From Membranipora membranacea (lineage: Eukaryota > Bryozoa > Gymnolaemata > Cheilostomatida > Membraniporidae), in assembly GCA_914767715.1 (NCBI GenBank), contig OU612073.1, positions 16,556,001 through 16,620,000 of the forward strand: a DNA stretch of 64,000 nt, in the 5' to 3' direction. A program made the translations under genes and the position numbers. Below the pieces are notes generated by a model. It ran no database searches. It saw only the letters and a program-made list of their open reading frames with translations, and was not told the DNA's origin. This document shows positions 49,847 through 63,329 of this stretch, piece after piece; position 1 is the first letter of the stretch, and the number at the start of each line of letters is the position of its first letter.

Positions 49847-50450
49847 CTTTTCGCACGGTATGTACACCTTGTGATGGAGAGATACTTCAATTTATGATGC
49901 AAATAATTTGTAATGGAAATAAATGTAGGATTCATTTTTACATTGTGCGCTTTAGACTATCACATGGTGCAATCAATACAAAACAATAGAAAACATTCAG
50001 AATCATCTGATTAGACAATAAGACAAAGACCAGGACAGTAAGACATAATATATTGGATACTCAATGCAAATTTCCATTATGCTGATGGTGGAAAATGTTT
50101 GACTACAACAATCATCAAAGTGAACAAAAGAAGGATGACAAGAAGCGCTCATTAATTTTGACAGATTTTTCAACTAGTTCTCTCAGAAGTGCTCGTTTCT
50201 TGTATTGCACTTCTGGGACATTATGACATCATAATACAGGGAATAGGAGTTATCTTCCCTTATGGGAAGCACTTTTTCCACCGTCAAGTAACTGTAACAC
50301 GCTTTGGCCTTTGGGTAGTTTATAAATATTTGTTCTTTTGAGAGCAGAGGTATCTGTTGTGACTCTGTCATACTACTGCTGTATACATCCACATAAATGT
50401 ATGAACTCATTGAACCGGCATCACTAACACAAGTTGTCACATGAAATTAT

Positions 50451-53400
50451 CTAATAACAAAATAATGTGGAATAATGTACGACGTCATTGCCAGCCGTGA
50501 GGTTAGTGTACAAAGCATCCTCTGCTGTACCAAGCTCACAAAAAAAGTCACTAACATAGTAGTTAACTGCCTCACATGAGCTAGTAGTCATACATGACAC
50601 CACACAATCATATTCTGAACTGACTGACTTTGCACTCAGTGACAGTGAAGGGCTCATCATGTCTTGCCAAAAGCAAAATGTTTCTGAACGTTGACTTGCT
50701 ACATCATCTACAAGAGACCAAATAAAAGATTGAAGAAATTAATTAGGCTAGAAAATGACTAGCCCAAGAATAAGAAAGTACTCTAAAACTATGGTAATTT
50801 TTTGCAGTGTAGCCATTTTCTCTGAAAATGTTACCATTGCCATCAAAATCGCAATATATTATTACCTTCAGTGCAACAATCTTGAAATTTAATCCTGTAA
50901 ATGCATAAACTAGATTTGTTTGGAAAGATGCTATTCAATGGAGTATGTTGATATTCACTGTTTTCATAGGCCTACTTTAGTTCTAATAATGTGGGTTGAT
51001 TTACAAAATGCAAACCTTTTGTCCATATAGAATTTCTATGGCCTCCACCACATGCTTGTGATCGGTTACCATGACAAGGTGTGTCACAATCATCCTCATT
51101 AGATTCTCCATATGTTCCGTAACTATCTCCGCAGAAACATTGACTATAAAACTGTGCTCCAGCGAATGTGTACCCTATCAGTGAAGAATTATAGGAAATT
51201 ATAATTCAGCTATTGATATCTGTATTATAAAATCATAATGCAATTCTCAAACAAACTGAACAGTTTGTAGCATAGTTAAATATTCAACGGTATTCTTTGC
51301 TGCCTAATGAAAGTGAAATCTCCTGAAAAACTCATAAAAGTAAAAAACAATCATCAATTTGCATGACTTGACCCTTCAAACTAACTGACTGACTAAAACA
51401 AACCTTGAGTCCAACACCATTCAAGGCAAAAGTCAACTGTCATGAGATGATCATTCGTCTGTGTCTCGGATAGATCAGGATCTGAATCATCTATATAGCA
51501 TCCTAAGTACATTGGCACCAAAACTAAGGAATAGAAGGGAGGTTGCGATAATACCACAATATATTATATTTAGAGAATCACTTAGCATATTTTCTATCTG
51601 AAAGTAGACAAGTAATCATCATTAATTTTTTGTCGTATTGACATATTTGTTTGGCATGTGACCACTTCTAGTATTGTGAGAGGAATAGCATTTTTTGGCA
51701 TTTTTATATTGAAAAGCTTGTCAAATTGAAGATCAATGCAGATTTTAAACAAATGTTGGAATGGGTAGGTTAAAACAATCAAATATGACATGCAGAACAG
51801 CATAATTAATCCAGCTGCTCTGCATCATAATTTGGTAATTCACCTGAGTTGGAGGAAAGGTCTGCCACAACATCTCCATATAATGTACCAGCTGATTCAT
51901 CTAAGTGAAACACATCGCCCTGAATCTTACACTGAGAGAGACCCAGAAGGATCTCTTGTGAAAATGTTTGACTCCAAACGTTCAAGCATGCCACAGACCC
52001 TGCAGAGGCTTGCAAATCATCGAAACCTCCTGGAAGATAACACAGTTTGAGCATTGCATACAACAAACAATGATGATCTGATCTTGTCTTAATTTTGATA
52101 GATTTCTTTGAGAATTGTGATGTTGCTCATGTTATACCCATTGCCTCCACTTCTGTAGATAAAGTAACAGAAGGAGTTTTTTTGCAATAGCCTCTATTAT
52201 TTCTTTATAGTTCATGAATGAAAATATCTTAATCTTAAAGTAGTACACAAAAAAGGGAATAATGAATATATCAGAATATTGATATCCCTCTCCTTGAGAT
52301 CAAGTCCCAGCTGATACAGGCAGATCAGAACAGGCATAACACCCCAACCAAATCCAGTGCCATCAGAAAATCCACACACTAATTATGGTTTGATGAAGAC
52401 ACTGCTCACCAATTGTATTCTTACAGAGATGTAGAACTGATCTTCCCAGGTGATAGCATTACTTTTTTTATAGCAAAGCAAAGCAAGCCAGCAAAGGTGC
52501 AATCTTGGCAATTAAATTATTTCATTTTATGTGTATGTGTGATTTTTTAAAGTTTTAATCGCAAAACTGAAGATATCATTTCTCTTTGTGAAGTTTAAAT
52601 AGCATAACTGCAAAAAAAAACTTTAGTCCAGTCAGGTGAAATTATATCATTGATAATTAGTCATCAACAAACCTCCGAGACTATCTTGCTCATTGTAGAG
52701 AATAACTGACACAGTTTGAGAAGATAAATCGGCTCCATCATATGCAGATATCTTCTCTGTCCTAGTACTCCATGTTGTGTCCCCATCAACAAGAACGCTC
52801 ATCTGTAGAAGACAAATTTGTTTAATGATATCTTGACCTACGACCTTTACATGATCACAAGCTCTTCACTTTGTGTACATAAGTAACTTACATTGATAAT
52901 GAAGATGTTATGAAAATTGTTGTTTTCCTTTAATCATTTCAACAATAAGTTACAAAGAACAATCATTTGATGGAAGTAGATGCATTGATTGGAAACGCAT
53001 ACCCTCAAAGCCCTGAGCTCCACGCCATCAACTTGTGTGACATGTTCAACTTCTGCGCAGAAAAACGCCCATTCATTTTCCTCAAGGGCTATAGACTGTG
53101 TAAAGTCATGATTGTTTCCATCAATTATATGTATCCATGATTCCCGGTGTAGCTCATATGGATAATACCCCACATAGAAATAGTTGTCTACTGCTACAAT
53201 ATAAATCCAAAGGCAGTTAAAGCAAGTTAATAAATTTCATTTAAGCGCCTGCCTCATCAATCATAATAATCGAAATCATAATAATGGTCTATATCTTGAA
53301 CGCTGATGAAATAGAATATGGTATTAGATATCAACAGAAGGATTTTTTTTATGTCAGGATCCTGGTCATGACTTATTCATAGTGGTTGTACATTACATAA

Positions 53401-56400
53401 TGGCATGATTTGAATGAAAGCGCTCACAAAATATTGTGAGAATAGATTGTGTTGGAAATTGTTTCTGTTCCATACATCTACCATTGGGAAGTATCCAAAT
53501 AATGTGTGATGCAATTTGATCTAGGCCAAAAAAAGGTCAAAACATTATGTCATGTGATATGACAAAGTTAAATTCTAGCTTTCTTCTTCTATTAGTATCT
53601 CAGTACCTGATGTTGCGATACTCATCAAGGTAACTTGATTTTTAATTTCTGAAAATTTTGCCCAGAAGCAAAGTGTCCAATCCAAAGCTGGTACTGTGAA
53701 TGTTGTGGAGTAGTAGTTGTCTACAGATGACTGAGGGTTAGTGAGAGTCAGGCCTCGCTGTTTTGGAAGTTCATGACTTAACTTGACAGATGTATCTGAA
53801 AATACAAAACTCAATTTCTTAGCGGCATGAATCTGAATCAAAAGTACTTGTTCTCTCCAGTACTGTGCTAGACACACAATCAACTATTTGAACATTTGTT
53901 AAATGATCACATGGTCACATAACCAGTGATTTAGTTTGGTTCTTTTTTGTTTAAATGCTGGTTTACCAGGTCAGTAACTTGAATCAGTAGTATTAAGGCT
54001 TTAACAGTTGTTATTCATTTTAAAATTAATAAGTTTTTGTTGTTTGGTTGACATTACATTGCCTTGTCGTGTCTTCAGATGAGAACTCAGAAAAGACATC
54101 ACCGTACAAAGTACCAGAAGTGTCGCTGAGATGAAATATGTTCCCGTGATTCTCACAGCGGGAGAAATTGAGCAATGTCTCTGACGTGAAAACCTCATCC
54201 CAAATATTCAGACAAGCCACAGACCCTTCACTCGCCTCAACTTCCTCAAATCCTCCTGAAAACAAAATATCAAATATATCATGATTGTATATCTCAAAGA
54301 ATGTTTTCATCCTTGAAGTGATGAAAGTCCTTTACATTCCTTCACAAACTGACATTGTATTTTAACAAAGAGATGCCCCCCCCCCCCCGACAGCTTCTCA
54401 AAGACAACCATGTTTTAAGCTGCAGCTTCACCATGCAATGATTTTTTTATTATTCTTATTTAGTTCCTATAGATAGGATAACAACTGAGCATAAGCCAAG
54501 TGACAGCATGTTTTGAAGCTGTAGCTAGACTTGAATTTGAGTTGCTGCCAGAGGCAAATATTTGCTCAAACACACTGAAATTTGTATAGGTGCATGAAAT
54601 TTGTATAGGTGTGTAATAGACTCTTCCGCACAACACAGTGCTTATGATTGGTCCTGTATGGTGAACCCTGAGTGGAGATCTTTAAAATGATGAAATTAGC
54701 GCTGCAGTGGATCATCGTTAACTAAGAAACGATTCACCTCCTTGAGAGTCCTGTTCATTGAAGAGGACAAGAACAGCATCTTGAGGAGGCACATCGGTGA
54801 CACCATGAAATGACTGTAAAGATCTAGTATTCCATGTGTCACTCCCATCAGCCATCATGTTTAACTAAAAAATACAGGTAAGGATATCGATAATGATGTA
54901 TAATACTTACATCGGGAACCTCTCAGCGTAGACTAGAAAAGTCCAGGGTGACAGTCATTGTCATTGATTGTGATTGAAGCTAAATCATTCAGATAGAGTT
55001 GACAAAGTCATAATGACCCAATTTAATACCAAACTGCTTACAGCGGTGACAAATTTATCGTCTAGGTAAGATGGAGGACAAAAGATGGAGGCCTGAAGAT
55101 GAAGGTCGCAGTATTGGTTGGATAATCATCAGCAAAAATGCACCTCCATATAATATTTTGCAACCAAGATCTTGCAAAATGATGCAAAAGGATATTGCAC
55201 TGCAGGGAAATGAAAACAGAAGGTGTTTCATCCAAGAATGCGATGAAAGGGATCAATGTCCTATTATTAAAAACAGATCCTCACTACCAGAAGCAAAATC
55301 CGATACTTGGATGTCATTTCACGGACACTAGGCGGTTTAACAGGCTTTAATGCTTGTAGTCTGGGTATTGATTTCTTGGATAGAATAATCAGTATTCATG
55401 AGTCTAATCCAGCTTAACTACCTATGATTTACACATGTCACACAAATTTTAGAATTTAATGCATGCAGGTTTGTGGTTTGCAGCACTCTGCCGCTAATCA
55501 ATTACTATTTTTCCCTGTACAGAGACATTCATCTAAATGATCAACATGAATGCAATCTCGCAATAGACATGGAAGAAAACATACCGTGACATGGATACTG
55601 GCCCACCAACTAGATCCTGTAGCGGTGTATTCTAAGCAGTAATAACTCCAGCTATCTGTCTCAATTTCCAAAGGAAATGTAATGTCTGATCCCTGGCTGA
55701 TTCCAGGTATCATAATGTAGACTGTTGAATGCTGTGGTCTGTATTGTACATAGATGTAGTTATCATTATCTAGGTAAAAAAATTATTATTTTGATCTCTT
55801 TTTCGAAACATGGACATTAGTAGAACAACAATGATCCCTCATGCTGTTATAATCTCTCCAACTGTGATATTTATATCACAGGTTGAATATCTGGATTGGA
55901 TCAGTTATCTGTGGAGCTTTAACTTACCTGATGAAAACCTACACACAGTGGAAATAATAGTCAGACACTAATACACTTATGTATATAGATAAAGTTGATA
56001 TTTCCTGGATACAAAATAAGTTACTGTATCCCCAACTGTTATATTTGCATAACGCCTTGAAGGTGTGGATTTGATTGAGTACCCTGATCTTTTGGGTAAT
56101 AAAAATAAAATATTTTTCAACCCACAAGCAAGTTCACTTACTTGCAAATTAGGTTGAATATTTTAGCCTTAGCAGTTTTAATACATATTATGTTTCCAAG
56201 GACGCTTAATTGGCGTGTGCAGTACATTCAACTCCATGCCCAACATTCGTAGTTCTTAGATAGAAAAGCTTTGTGGAAGTCTTGTGTGGATACAGCAGTT
56301 CAGCTTGCCTGAGTATAAATGCGCCCTCTTTTGTTAGGTTTCAATGTGTTTGTAATTAGGTGGTGTTTGAATTTTTCTGGAACAGGGGAAGCAAAGCGGG

Positions 56401-57741
56401 TCAAAATAGGCATGGTTGGATAAGTTCCATACATCCTTACCCTCTGTAGCAATGCTGATGATAGTTGTACGAGCAGTAAGTGGGAACTTTACCCATACGC
56501 AAATCGTCCAATCAAGAACTGGTATTGACAGCATGTCAGTCATGTAATAGTTGGAGATAGATGCTTGTGTATTAATAACAGTCATTCCCCTGCTCTCTGG
56601 GATTTCGTACAGCACATCAACTTCGCCAACTAATATTAAAAAAAATGAAACATAGTACATAATGGCTTCAAAATGTTTCAACCTCATAAACATACAAATC
56701 TTGGACAAAGACATAACTGAACGGGAAACATTCTCGGGACTTCCTCATGACGCACAGACATATCTAACTCATAGCTCATACCAGGTGCTACTACAGCAGT
56801 TATATTGTAGAGGATCACGTCATCCATGGCTGATTTCTTCACATACACAGATCCATCTGTATCTGAAGTGGCAAGATTGGCGGCCACGACTGAAGGAGTA
56901 CCTAGGCCTCCATAGCATCCTGACCCAATTATCTTGTATGATGTACATTCTTGTTGGGCACTACACACATCTCTACAGCTCCCACTACTTGGTGTCCCTT
57001 GATATCCTTGGCTGAGCAGGTCGTTATAGCCTGTACAGGCAAATGGATGCCTGGTATCTTCTGTGTGGAAGTAATTATTGTTGAAATGTGAGAGTCAAGG
57101 TCAGATAAATATCATGTATACCAACAGAGTGATCATATTAGCAATGTTCAATCGACAAACTATTCATTTAAAAACAGCAAGCGTTTTGATAGGATAATGA
57201 TTCATATTAATTTCAAAATATAGTAACAAGAAATATGTACTGTGTTTAGATCATGTTGTATAATAACTTGTTGATCATTTACCTTTAACATGAAACAGCT
57301 CAATGCTAGAATCTCTTTGAATCTGCTTCTTCTGAGGAAATTCCGATGACAAAATGCAGGAGCCACTTCCAGATTGATATGAGAGTGACAGACAGCAGCT
57401 ATACTCCGCACATAGGAATGCACACGATAACAGTGAAGCTGTGTAGAAGATCCTATCATTTGAAGATAGATGATAATCAGCGTCTAGAGGTACAAGCTGA
57501 TGGTGGTAGTTTTGATTATATATCGCACATGCAATAGAAGCATCCAGGACCTGAAATTGTAAGAACCAAATTGTTTAACTCACTGAGAAACTTATTAGCA
57601 TCTACTCATTGATGCATAATCAATTGAGAATGTTTTGATCACTGTTCTACATGGACTGGAATTATTGATGACACCATTAACAAGCAGTGTAATATTTCTT
57701 ACCAATGCCACAGATAAATAGAAATTGTCAAAGATATTCAT
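50451..57741 (-). CDS. Secreted mosaic protein PAN-PAN-pentraxin-pentraxin-WSC-PAN (838 residues, 14 exons)
   Basis: Exons: 57741-57703, 57550-57283, 57060-56782, 56629-56441, 55769-55585, 54864-54738, 54255-54058, 53795-53607, 53193-53003, 52802-52673, 52029-51844, 51523-51404, 51174-51016, 50707-50451. All phases agree (2517 nt). The signal peptide (1-22) crosses the first junction. PAN/apple-like domains occupy about 23-102 (SCAFLCAEYSCC) and 103-195 (CRDVCSAQQEC). Two pentraxin/laminin-G-like domains follow at 196-428 and 429-660; each has LDWTxCxW near its start and a GGFxx motif then SVACLNxW near its end. The WSC domain is 661-753 (YLGCY, CFCGDSYG, QACGGG) and the last PAN 754-838. These folds bind carbohydrate or protein, so an extracellular lectin-like or immune role is inferred. 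There is no membrane helix. The donor of exon 7 (AAT|GTAATG) is the weakest junction. Confidence 0.85.
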
Positions 57742-58967
57742 GAGAGCAATTTAGTTTCCCTCCTTTACGTGTTGACTGTATATTGAAAATATGTACACAC
57801 ATTAAACCAACTTCAATTAAATATTATTGATCAAAATGAAATCCTTGAATTTCAAATTTAAAGCTGACTTTCAAGTGAATCCAAATATTTGTCAAAACTA
57901 GTTAATCATGGCTAATTTATGCTGTTAATAACCCATCAAACGATGTAATTGTTTGGTACCAATCTGATAATGGGCAATAATGCGACATCGCTATCAAAAC
58001 CAGTGAAGCTGGCTGGAGATGAACATTTAGCATTGACAAGCAGGTGATATCATGCAATGTAGCCGAGCTGGATCAAAGGTTTTATGGACCTACCTGCTTA
58101 ATTGATGTCTAACGTCCTAAAGCTCCTATTTTAGAATTATTTATATTTCTTGATCAAATTTTAATCTGTTATTATAATATTCTGTTTATCACCATGCAAG
58201 TACTGGGCTTCCTGATTAATGGTGCATTTAATCCTTTGTTAACTGCGATAAATAATTGCACCACTGTTATTATAATTACAAATCTAAAGTTTTTTTTTCC
58301 TTTAAAATATTTTTTCGGTGAAAATTGTTATCAATCAGTTGCAATTTTCAAACTCAAAATCTGATTGAAATTGACTGACCGATCTATAAAAATCTGGATT
58401 GTGGCCTGCAGATTAATGATAATACAATTCAATGTTGCAACACCACCCAATAACAATAACAATTTGAGTTAGTAATGTTAACATGTGAATACTCTGTTGC
58501 TTGGAGTTAACTTCCCTATTTACCAAGTTGGCTGTCTGTCTGCTGAAATATTCTATCAATATTCAATTACCAAGTTAACGTGTGGCTTTTCTCAGCGTAA
58601 CCCAGCACTGCTGTGTGACGTTAGACTTAATCTTATCAATACATTTTATTCTAAAATTAGAAGGAGGATACTGATAGTGGGGTGCCAGTGAGACAACCAA
58701 CATAGATTCAAGCATATTATAAGTGAAAGTTCTTATCTTGCAAGGTAGACATAATATATGGTAACCAACAGCAGCTAATTCAGTCAGTAACAGTAATGAA
58801 TGTGGTCTGATGAGAGGATAGAGACACACTTCACCATTATCCTAGTGCTTACCTCACTCCATAATACAGCACTATCCTCACTCATATTCATATGGTAAGT
58901 TCCTATGAAGCTTTAAATCAGGCGAAACTTGCTTTTTGATTACCTGTCGAGTCTAGGCAGCCTATCA

Positions 58968-59525
58968 AGATTTTTGAAAATAATATTTGGAATTTTGAAA
59001 AATAATATTTAGATTTTTGAGAATCAAATCTAGATTTTTGTTAAATAATATTCAGATTTTAAAGTAATATTTAGATTTTTGAAATTGATATTCAGATTTT
59101 TGATAATGATATTTAGATTTTGAAAATAATATTTAGATTAATGAAAATATATTTTCATAAATCTATATATTATTTTCAAAAATTTTAATATTATCAAGGT
59201 TTTTATAAATAATATTTAGATTTTTGAAAAATAATATTTAGATTTTTGGAAATGTTATTTTTATAAATAATATTAAGAATTTTGAAAAGTGATATTAAAA
59301 TTTTTGAAAATGAAAATTAGATTTTTGAAAATAATATTCTGCTTTTTGAAAAGAATATTTAGATTTTTGAAAATCATACTTAGATTTTTGAAAATAATAT
59401 TTAGATTTTGAAAATAATATTTAGATTTATGAAATTATAGTATTTAGACTTTTGAAAATAATAGTATTTAGACTTTTGAAAATAATAGTATTTAGACTTT
59501 TGAAAATAATAGAAGTATATCATTT
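58968..59525 (-). repeat. AT-rich minisatellite, array 4 (reverse orientation)
   Basis: Units such as ATATTTAGATTTTTGAAAATA, ending in three near-identical 24-bp steps with TAGTATTTAGACTTTTGAAAA (59435-59515), which suggests recent local expansion. Confidence 0.88.
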
Positions 59526-59659
59526 TTAGATATCCGAGTTATATTTTGAGAGAGACTGATACATAGACATAGCGTCTAAGACCAATTTTGTTGATATTGC
59601 AGCACGTGAATGCCCACTTTAAATCCTCAGTTATAAGAAACATTGCCTTTGAATCTTCA

Positions 59660-60100
59660 GGTTTAACTAGTTATGACTGAATTAGAAAAATAATGCAGTA
59701 GAACACTGATGAATTGGAAGCAATTCGAACATGCTAATTCGTAGTTGCCCTCTTAACATCAATGAGGGCGCAACTCTTCACCACAGTTAAAGTGGCATGC
59801 TATGAATTCTTGCTGGATAACATAGGACACTTGAATTGCTACTTCACACCCAGCGTAATTTTTGATGTACTAACATAATACAGTTAAAGTTACTGCACCT
59901 ATGTCCGTTTATCTCAAAGTATAACGCTGTGTTTCAATCGTAAAGTTTGTCTCAGTCCTGAGTCTCAGAGAAATGTTTGTGCAGTAAGGGTAAAGCCACT
60001 ATAATCAGCATCAAGTTGATCTCAGTTTGTATGCAGGTGTTGAACAAACCTGGGGCATCAACAGAGCCCAGTAGTTGATAGACTTCACTTTAATCCAATT
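59660..60100 (-). mobile_element. Second copy of the SINE-like repeat
   Basis: The reverse complement matches the body at about 12540-13010, including the GAGTTGCGCCCTCATTGATG segment (near identical) and the more diverged part around CTCAGGACTGAGACAAAC. The tRNA-like head is not clear in this copy, so it is truncated or older. Confidence 0.65.
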
Positions 60101-61105
60101 TAGACCTCTAACACCTTGGAAACTCCGCAACTCCCTGGTTTTATCAAGGAAGTTGATTTATCTTGATCAATCAAGTAAATCTTTGTTTCCGTGATGTTGG
60201 AATAATAGACAGCCGAAGTCAACCACTCCGATTGTAGGCTTTACATGGATTACACTCTTCTATCATGTGATGTAACTAACGGTTCCAGTGGTTTACAAGC
60301 TGACATAAATAAAGTATATGAATAGTCTCACCACTTGGGCATGTTGTTTGATAACAATAATTTTGTTCATATGCATTTCATTCCCTATTAACTTCATTTT
60401 TATGAATTTTTTACTTTTTTGCTGGAAACAGCAGTCAAACCAAAATTTGTCACAAACCATCCATCTACATCTGCTGACATAGACTGATTACTGTATAAAT
60501 TTTAAATGTGGGCTGTGGTGACGTAATGACAATGCAACGTGTAGTAGCAAGGAGTAACAGCGTTATCAGTGTTATTCCTTAGTAGTAGCAACTGTGTTAG
60601 TACTCATGTCTTTGATTTGTAGTTCCCAATCATGGCAAGCTGTCCAAGACAGGCTAGGTTCTATATTGATAGCGTGGATAACTATGATTGCAATAGATAC
60701 AGGGATTGTTGTGATCAATTGGATCAAATTTTTTTCTGATTTTGCAAACCTATCTTCAAAATCATAAGAACGTGCAACTGAATTATTGTTATTTTAAAAA
60801 TACAAAATTAGAGCTATATCGATTGAGTCTATCAACATAAACTGAACTGATCTAGTTATTGCAAATCTCTCGAATAAGAAAATTGCTACTACATAACTCA
60901 AATATTGCCTCGATACAAATATATCTATATAGTGTACTAAATTCACTTATTTTAAATTTTTGGTGGAAATGTATATCTGACAATATGATAGACAAGAAAG
61001 CCACAAACTTACAAAATATGTTCTATATGTTTTATTTTAGGACCCTTATTTAAAAGTACCATGATTCTTCAGTTTGTCAGTATCATTCTATGGTAGATTA
61101 ATCTC
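60101..61105. other. No gene recognised
   Basis: AT-rich DNA downstream of the collagen-C4-like gene. It probably includes that gene's 3-prime untranslated region near 61100. No exon or RNA gene was recognised. Confidence 0.4.
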
Positions 61106-63221
61106 TCATTTACTGCAGACAACACAGGAAAGAGCAGTCCCTGTTTTATAAGGAGGACAGTTATGCAATGCACCTCGGCCTGAACATGCTGCATTAACCG
61201 GATAAATAAATGAGCCTTGGTTAGGGTGGGCTTTTGATGTTAGGGATTCTAGTTTGCTATCAACACAAACATAGTCAGTAGCATACCAGTCCTTAAAAAA
61301 GTCATCGCCCTTTAAATTATATTCAGCCTGGGACCCAAGATAACCCTGATATTCCAATGTCCAGTCAGAGGATGGGCAGCGGGTCTTAGCTGGGATCATC
61401 AGCTTTGTGACCCGTTTCTTTGTCTCGCAAACAACACAGGGAACTCTGTGATTAACTAAATCTGACCAACGGTAAAGAGTATGTAGAGTCGTAGGTCTTT
61501 CCCAGTCATCTGGCCTCGGTATATCTTCGTTGAGCTTGAAGGGCAGGAAGTCCTTCCCCATCGAGTGAAGACAGAACCACCATAAACAGGGAGTCGTGCA
61601 AACAACTCTGCAGACAACTCTGTCAATTCTACAATCAGATTTCAACTGCGGGTAAAAAATTATACATTACTAACTCTACCACTTGTTACTGATGAGACAC
61701 CGCCCCATGAATAAGATTATTAAGATCCATTGATACCCGATCATTCTAAATATTTTCCTACATTTTCCAAATAATGTTACAAAATTGAGACTCTAAAAGA
61801 TTCTGGACAATTTTTGTTTCACTGTTCAGCAAACTATACCTGATAGAGCGATTATCATAGGGTAAAGAGATCCATATAAATACCTACCCGCCATCACTGT
61901 TTCTTTGACAACACTGCGGAGTGAATCATCTGCACCATCCTCCGCCTATAAAGAGAGAAAAGGACTAGGATGAGTGGTGTCAAAATAACCAGCTATGGAA
62001 GTAAAAGAAAATATTGCTGATTACCACTGGTCAGTATCTACAGACAACACACTTAGATTACTCAAAATATTGCCACTAGAAGGACTTTTAGTGTTCTAAA
62101 CATTTCAGCGACGATGAAGCTGTACTCCATCTGCAATGCTTAAATAGTACAATAAGTTATTTGATATAAGAGAACCGAAAGTGCACCCATTACAGAGGCT
62201 GAAGTTGAACTCCATACAAAATGTCCATATTAGAATACAGTCACATACCGGAGGATCTCTCAGTAGAGAAGACAGGTCTGATTTGGAAGAGGAGATAATC
62301 TCCCTTCTCTTCTGCTCCTCAGAGTCTGTAGCCGCCTTCTCTTCCTGAGCCACATAAGGAATCTAAAGTAAAACTTAGACCAATGTAACTTTCATCCGAT
62401 CCTCAATCACAGCATAACAAGTAGTCATCTGTCACATGGTATGGTATGTAACAATATGTTTTCATTACGGTATCATTTTGATTGAGCGAAAGGGAAAATA
62501 TCAAGTTTGCCCAATCAAAATGATGCCATAACGAAAACATTTTATTGTTATAGTTATGAAGCAAGCTCATGGAGATTTTCTGATTCAAATCAGACATGGT
62601 TTATTCATGCATGTTCGCATGTCTGGAGAAGCGAATCTTTGGATACAATATGTGCATAGATCAGAATGGTATTGTTATGAAATTTATCGTGTGGCTGCAG
62701 CTGGCTTCAAAATTTTCGGCTGTACTTTTTTATAGATCGCGACGAGTGCCAGAATAGTTGTCTGGCAGTGGATGATAGATAGCACGATAACCCAGTTTTC
62801 AGCTTATTGGTTGTATTTGATCACAAAGCAGTAAGGACTTATGATATACCTGATCCTGTGCAGTAAGCGGTAAGCTAAGCAAGGATGAACCTTTGCTACT
62901 ATCGATTTCGAGACCCCCAAAACCAAAAATAAGCCGCGTGACAAGGCCGATTGATTCATAGTTACAACAGACATGAGAGATATAGGGATTAAGCAGTTTT
63001 ATACTACCCAGAGTTACCTCTTTCAGATAGTCCACCTCACTCTGAAGTTTTTCGTTAACTTTGATGACATGATCAAGTCGCTGTGACATGTTAGAGATAT
63101 AAAGTCCCACATTACAGAACGCCACAATCCATATCACATGTAGGCTCAAGTTTAGAATGATGCCTGCTGATTGTCTGCAGCTGAATATGGTACTGCTAGG
63201 CTTGGCCTTCTCTCTCTCCAT
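61106..63221 (-). CDS. Type II membrane protein with coiled coil and short-chain-collagen-C4-like C-terminal module
   Basis: Modelled exons: 63221-63018, 62362-62249, 61945-61884, 61607-61106 (882 nt, 293 residues, all in frame). The N-terminus is cytoplasmic and basic, with a membrane helix at about 22-42 (around NLSLHVIWIVAF). A heptad-like stretch follows (RLDHVIKVNEKLQSEVDYLK), then a charged linker rich in E and K. The final exon has HRVPCVVCE, LMIPAKTRCPSS, TLEYQGYL, YVCVD, YPVNAACS, CPPY and a terminal CVVCSK. I know these as signatures of the globular end of short-chain collagen C4-like proteins of invertebrates. No Gly-X-Y repeats were found between coiled coil and module, which is odd for the family. 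The exon 3 donor (GTAG|GTATTT) and last acceptor were chosen to keep frame; an alternative acceptor lies 12 bases upstream. The first ATG in frame is used. An extra 5-prime exon is possible. Confidence 0.72.
62456..62540. repeat. 29-bp-arm inverted repeat (hairpin) in intron
   Basis: The left arm ATGTTTTCATTACGGTATCA... (62456-62484) and the right arm (62512-62540) pair over 29 bases with three mismatches, all transitions, around a 27-bp loop. This may be a minimal MITE or the remnant of one. It lies in intron 1 of the collagen-C4-like gene. Confidence 0.75.
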
Positions 63222-63329
63222 GCTGATGTCGAATGAGTAGAGACGTGGCTTGTGGTTACCAACGTCAAATTCTCTATGATGAGAGAATGTTGATAAACAT
63301 ATGCTAACTCCCACCCATATCACGTTATC

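Noticed and set aside
50183-50440. 85-codon minus-strand frame directly after the stop codon of the mosaic secreted protein
   Set aside because: It begins within a few bases of a well supported stop in another frame and shows no domain. It is most likely 3-prime untranslated sequence, though I cannot exclude an alternative 3-prime end.
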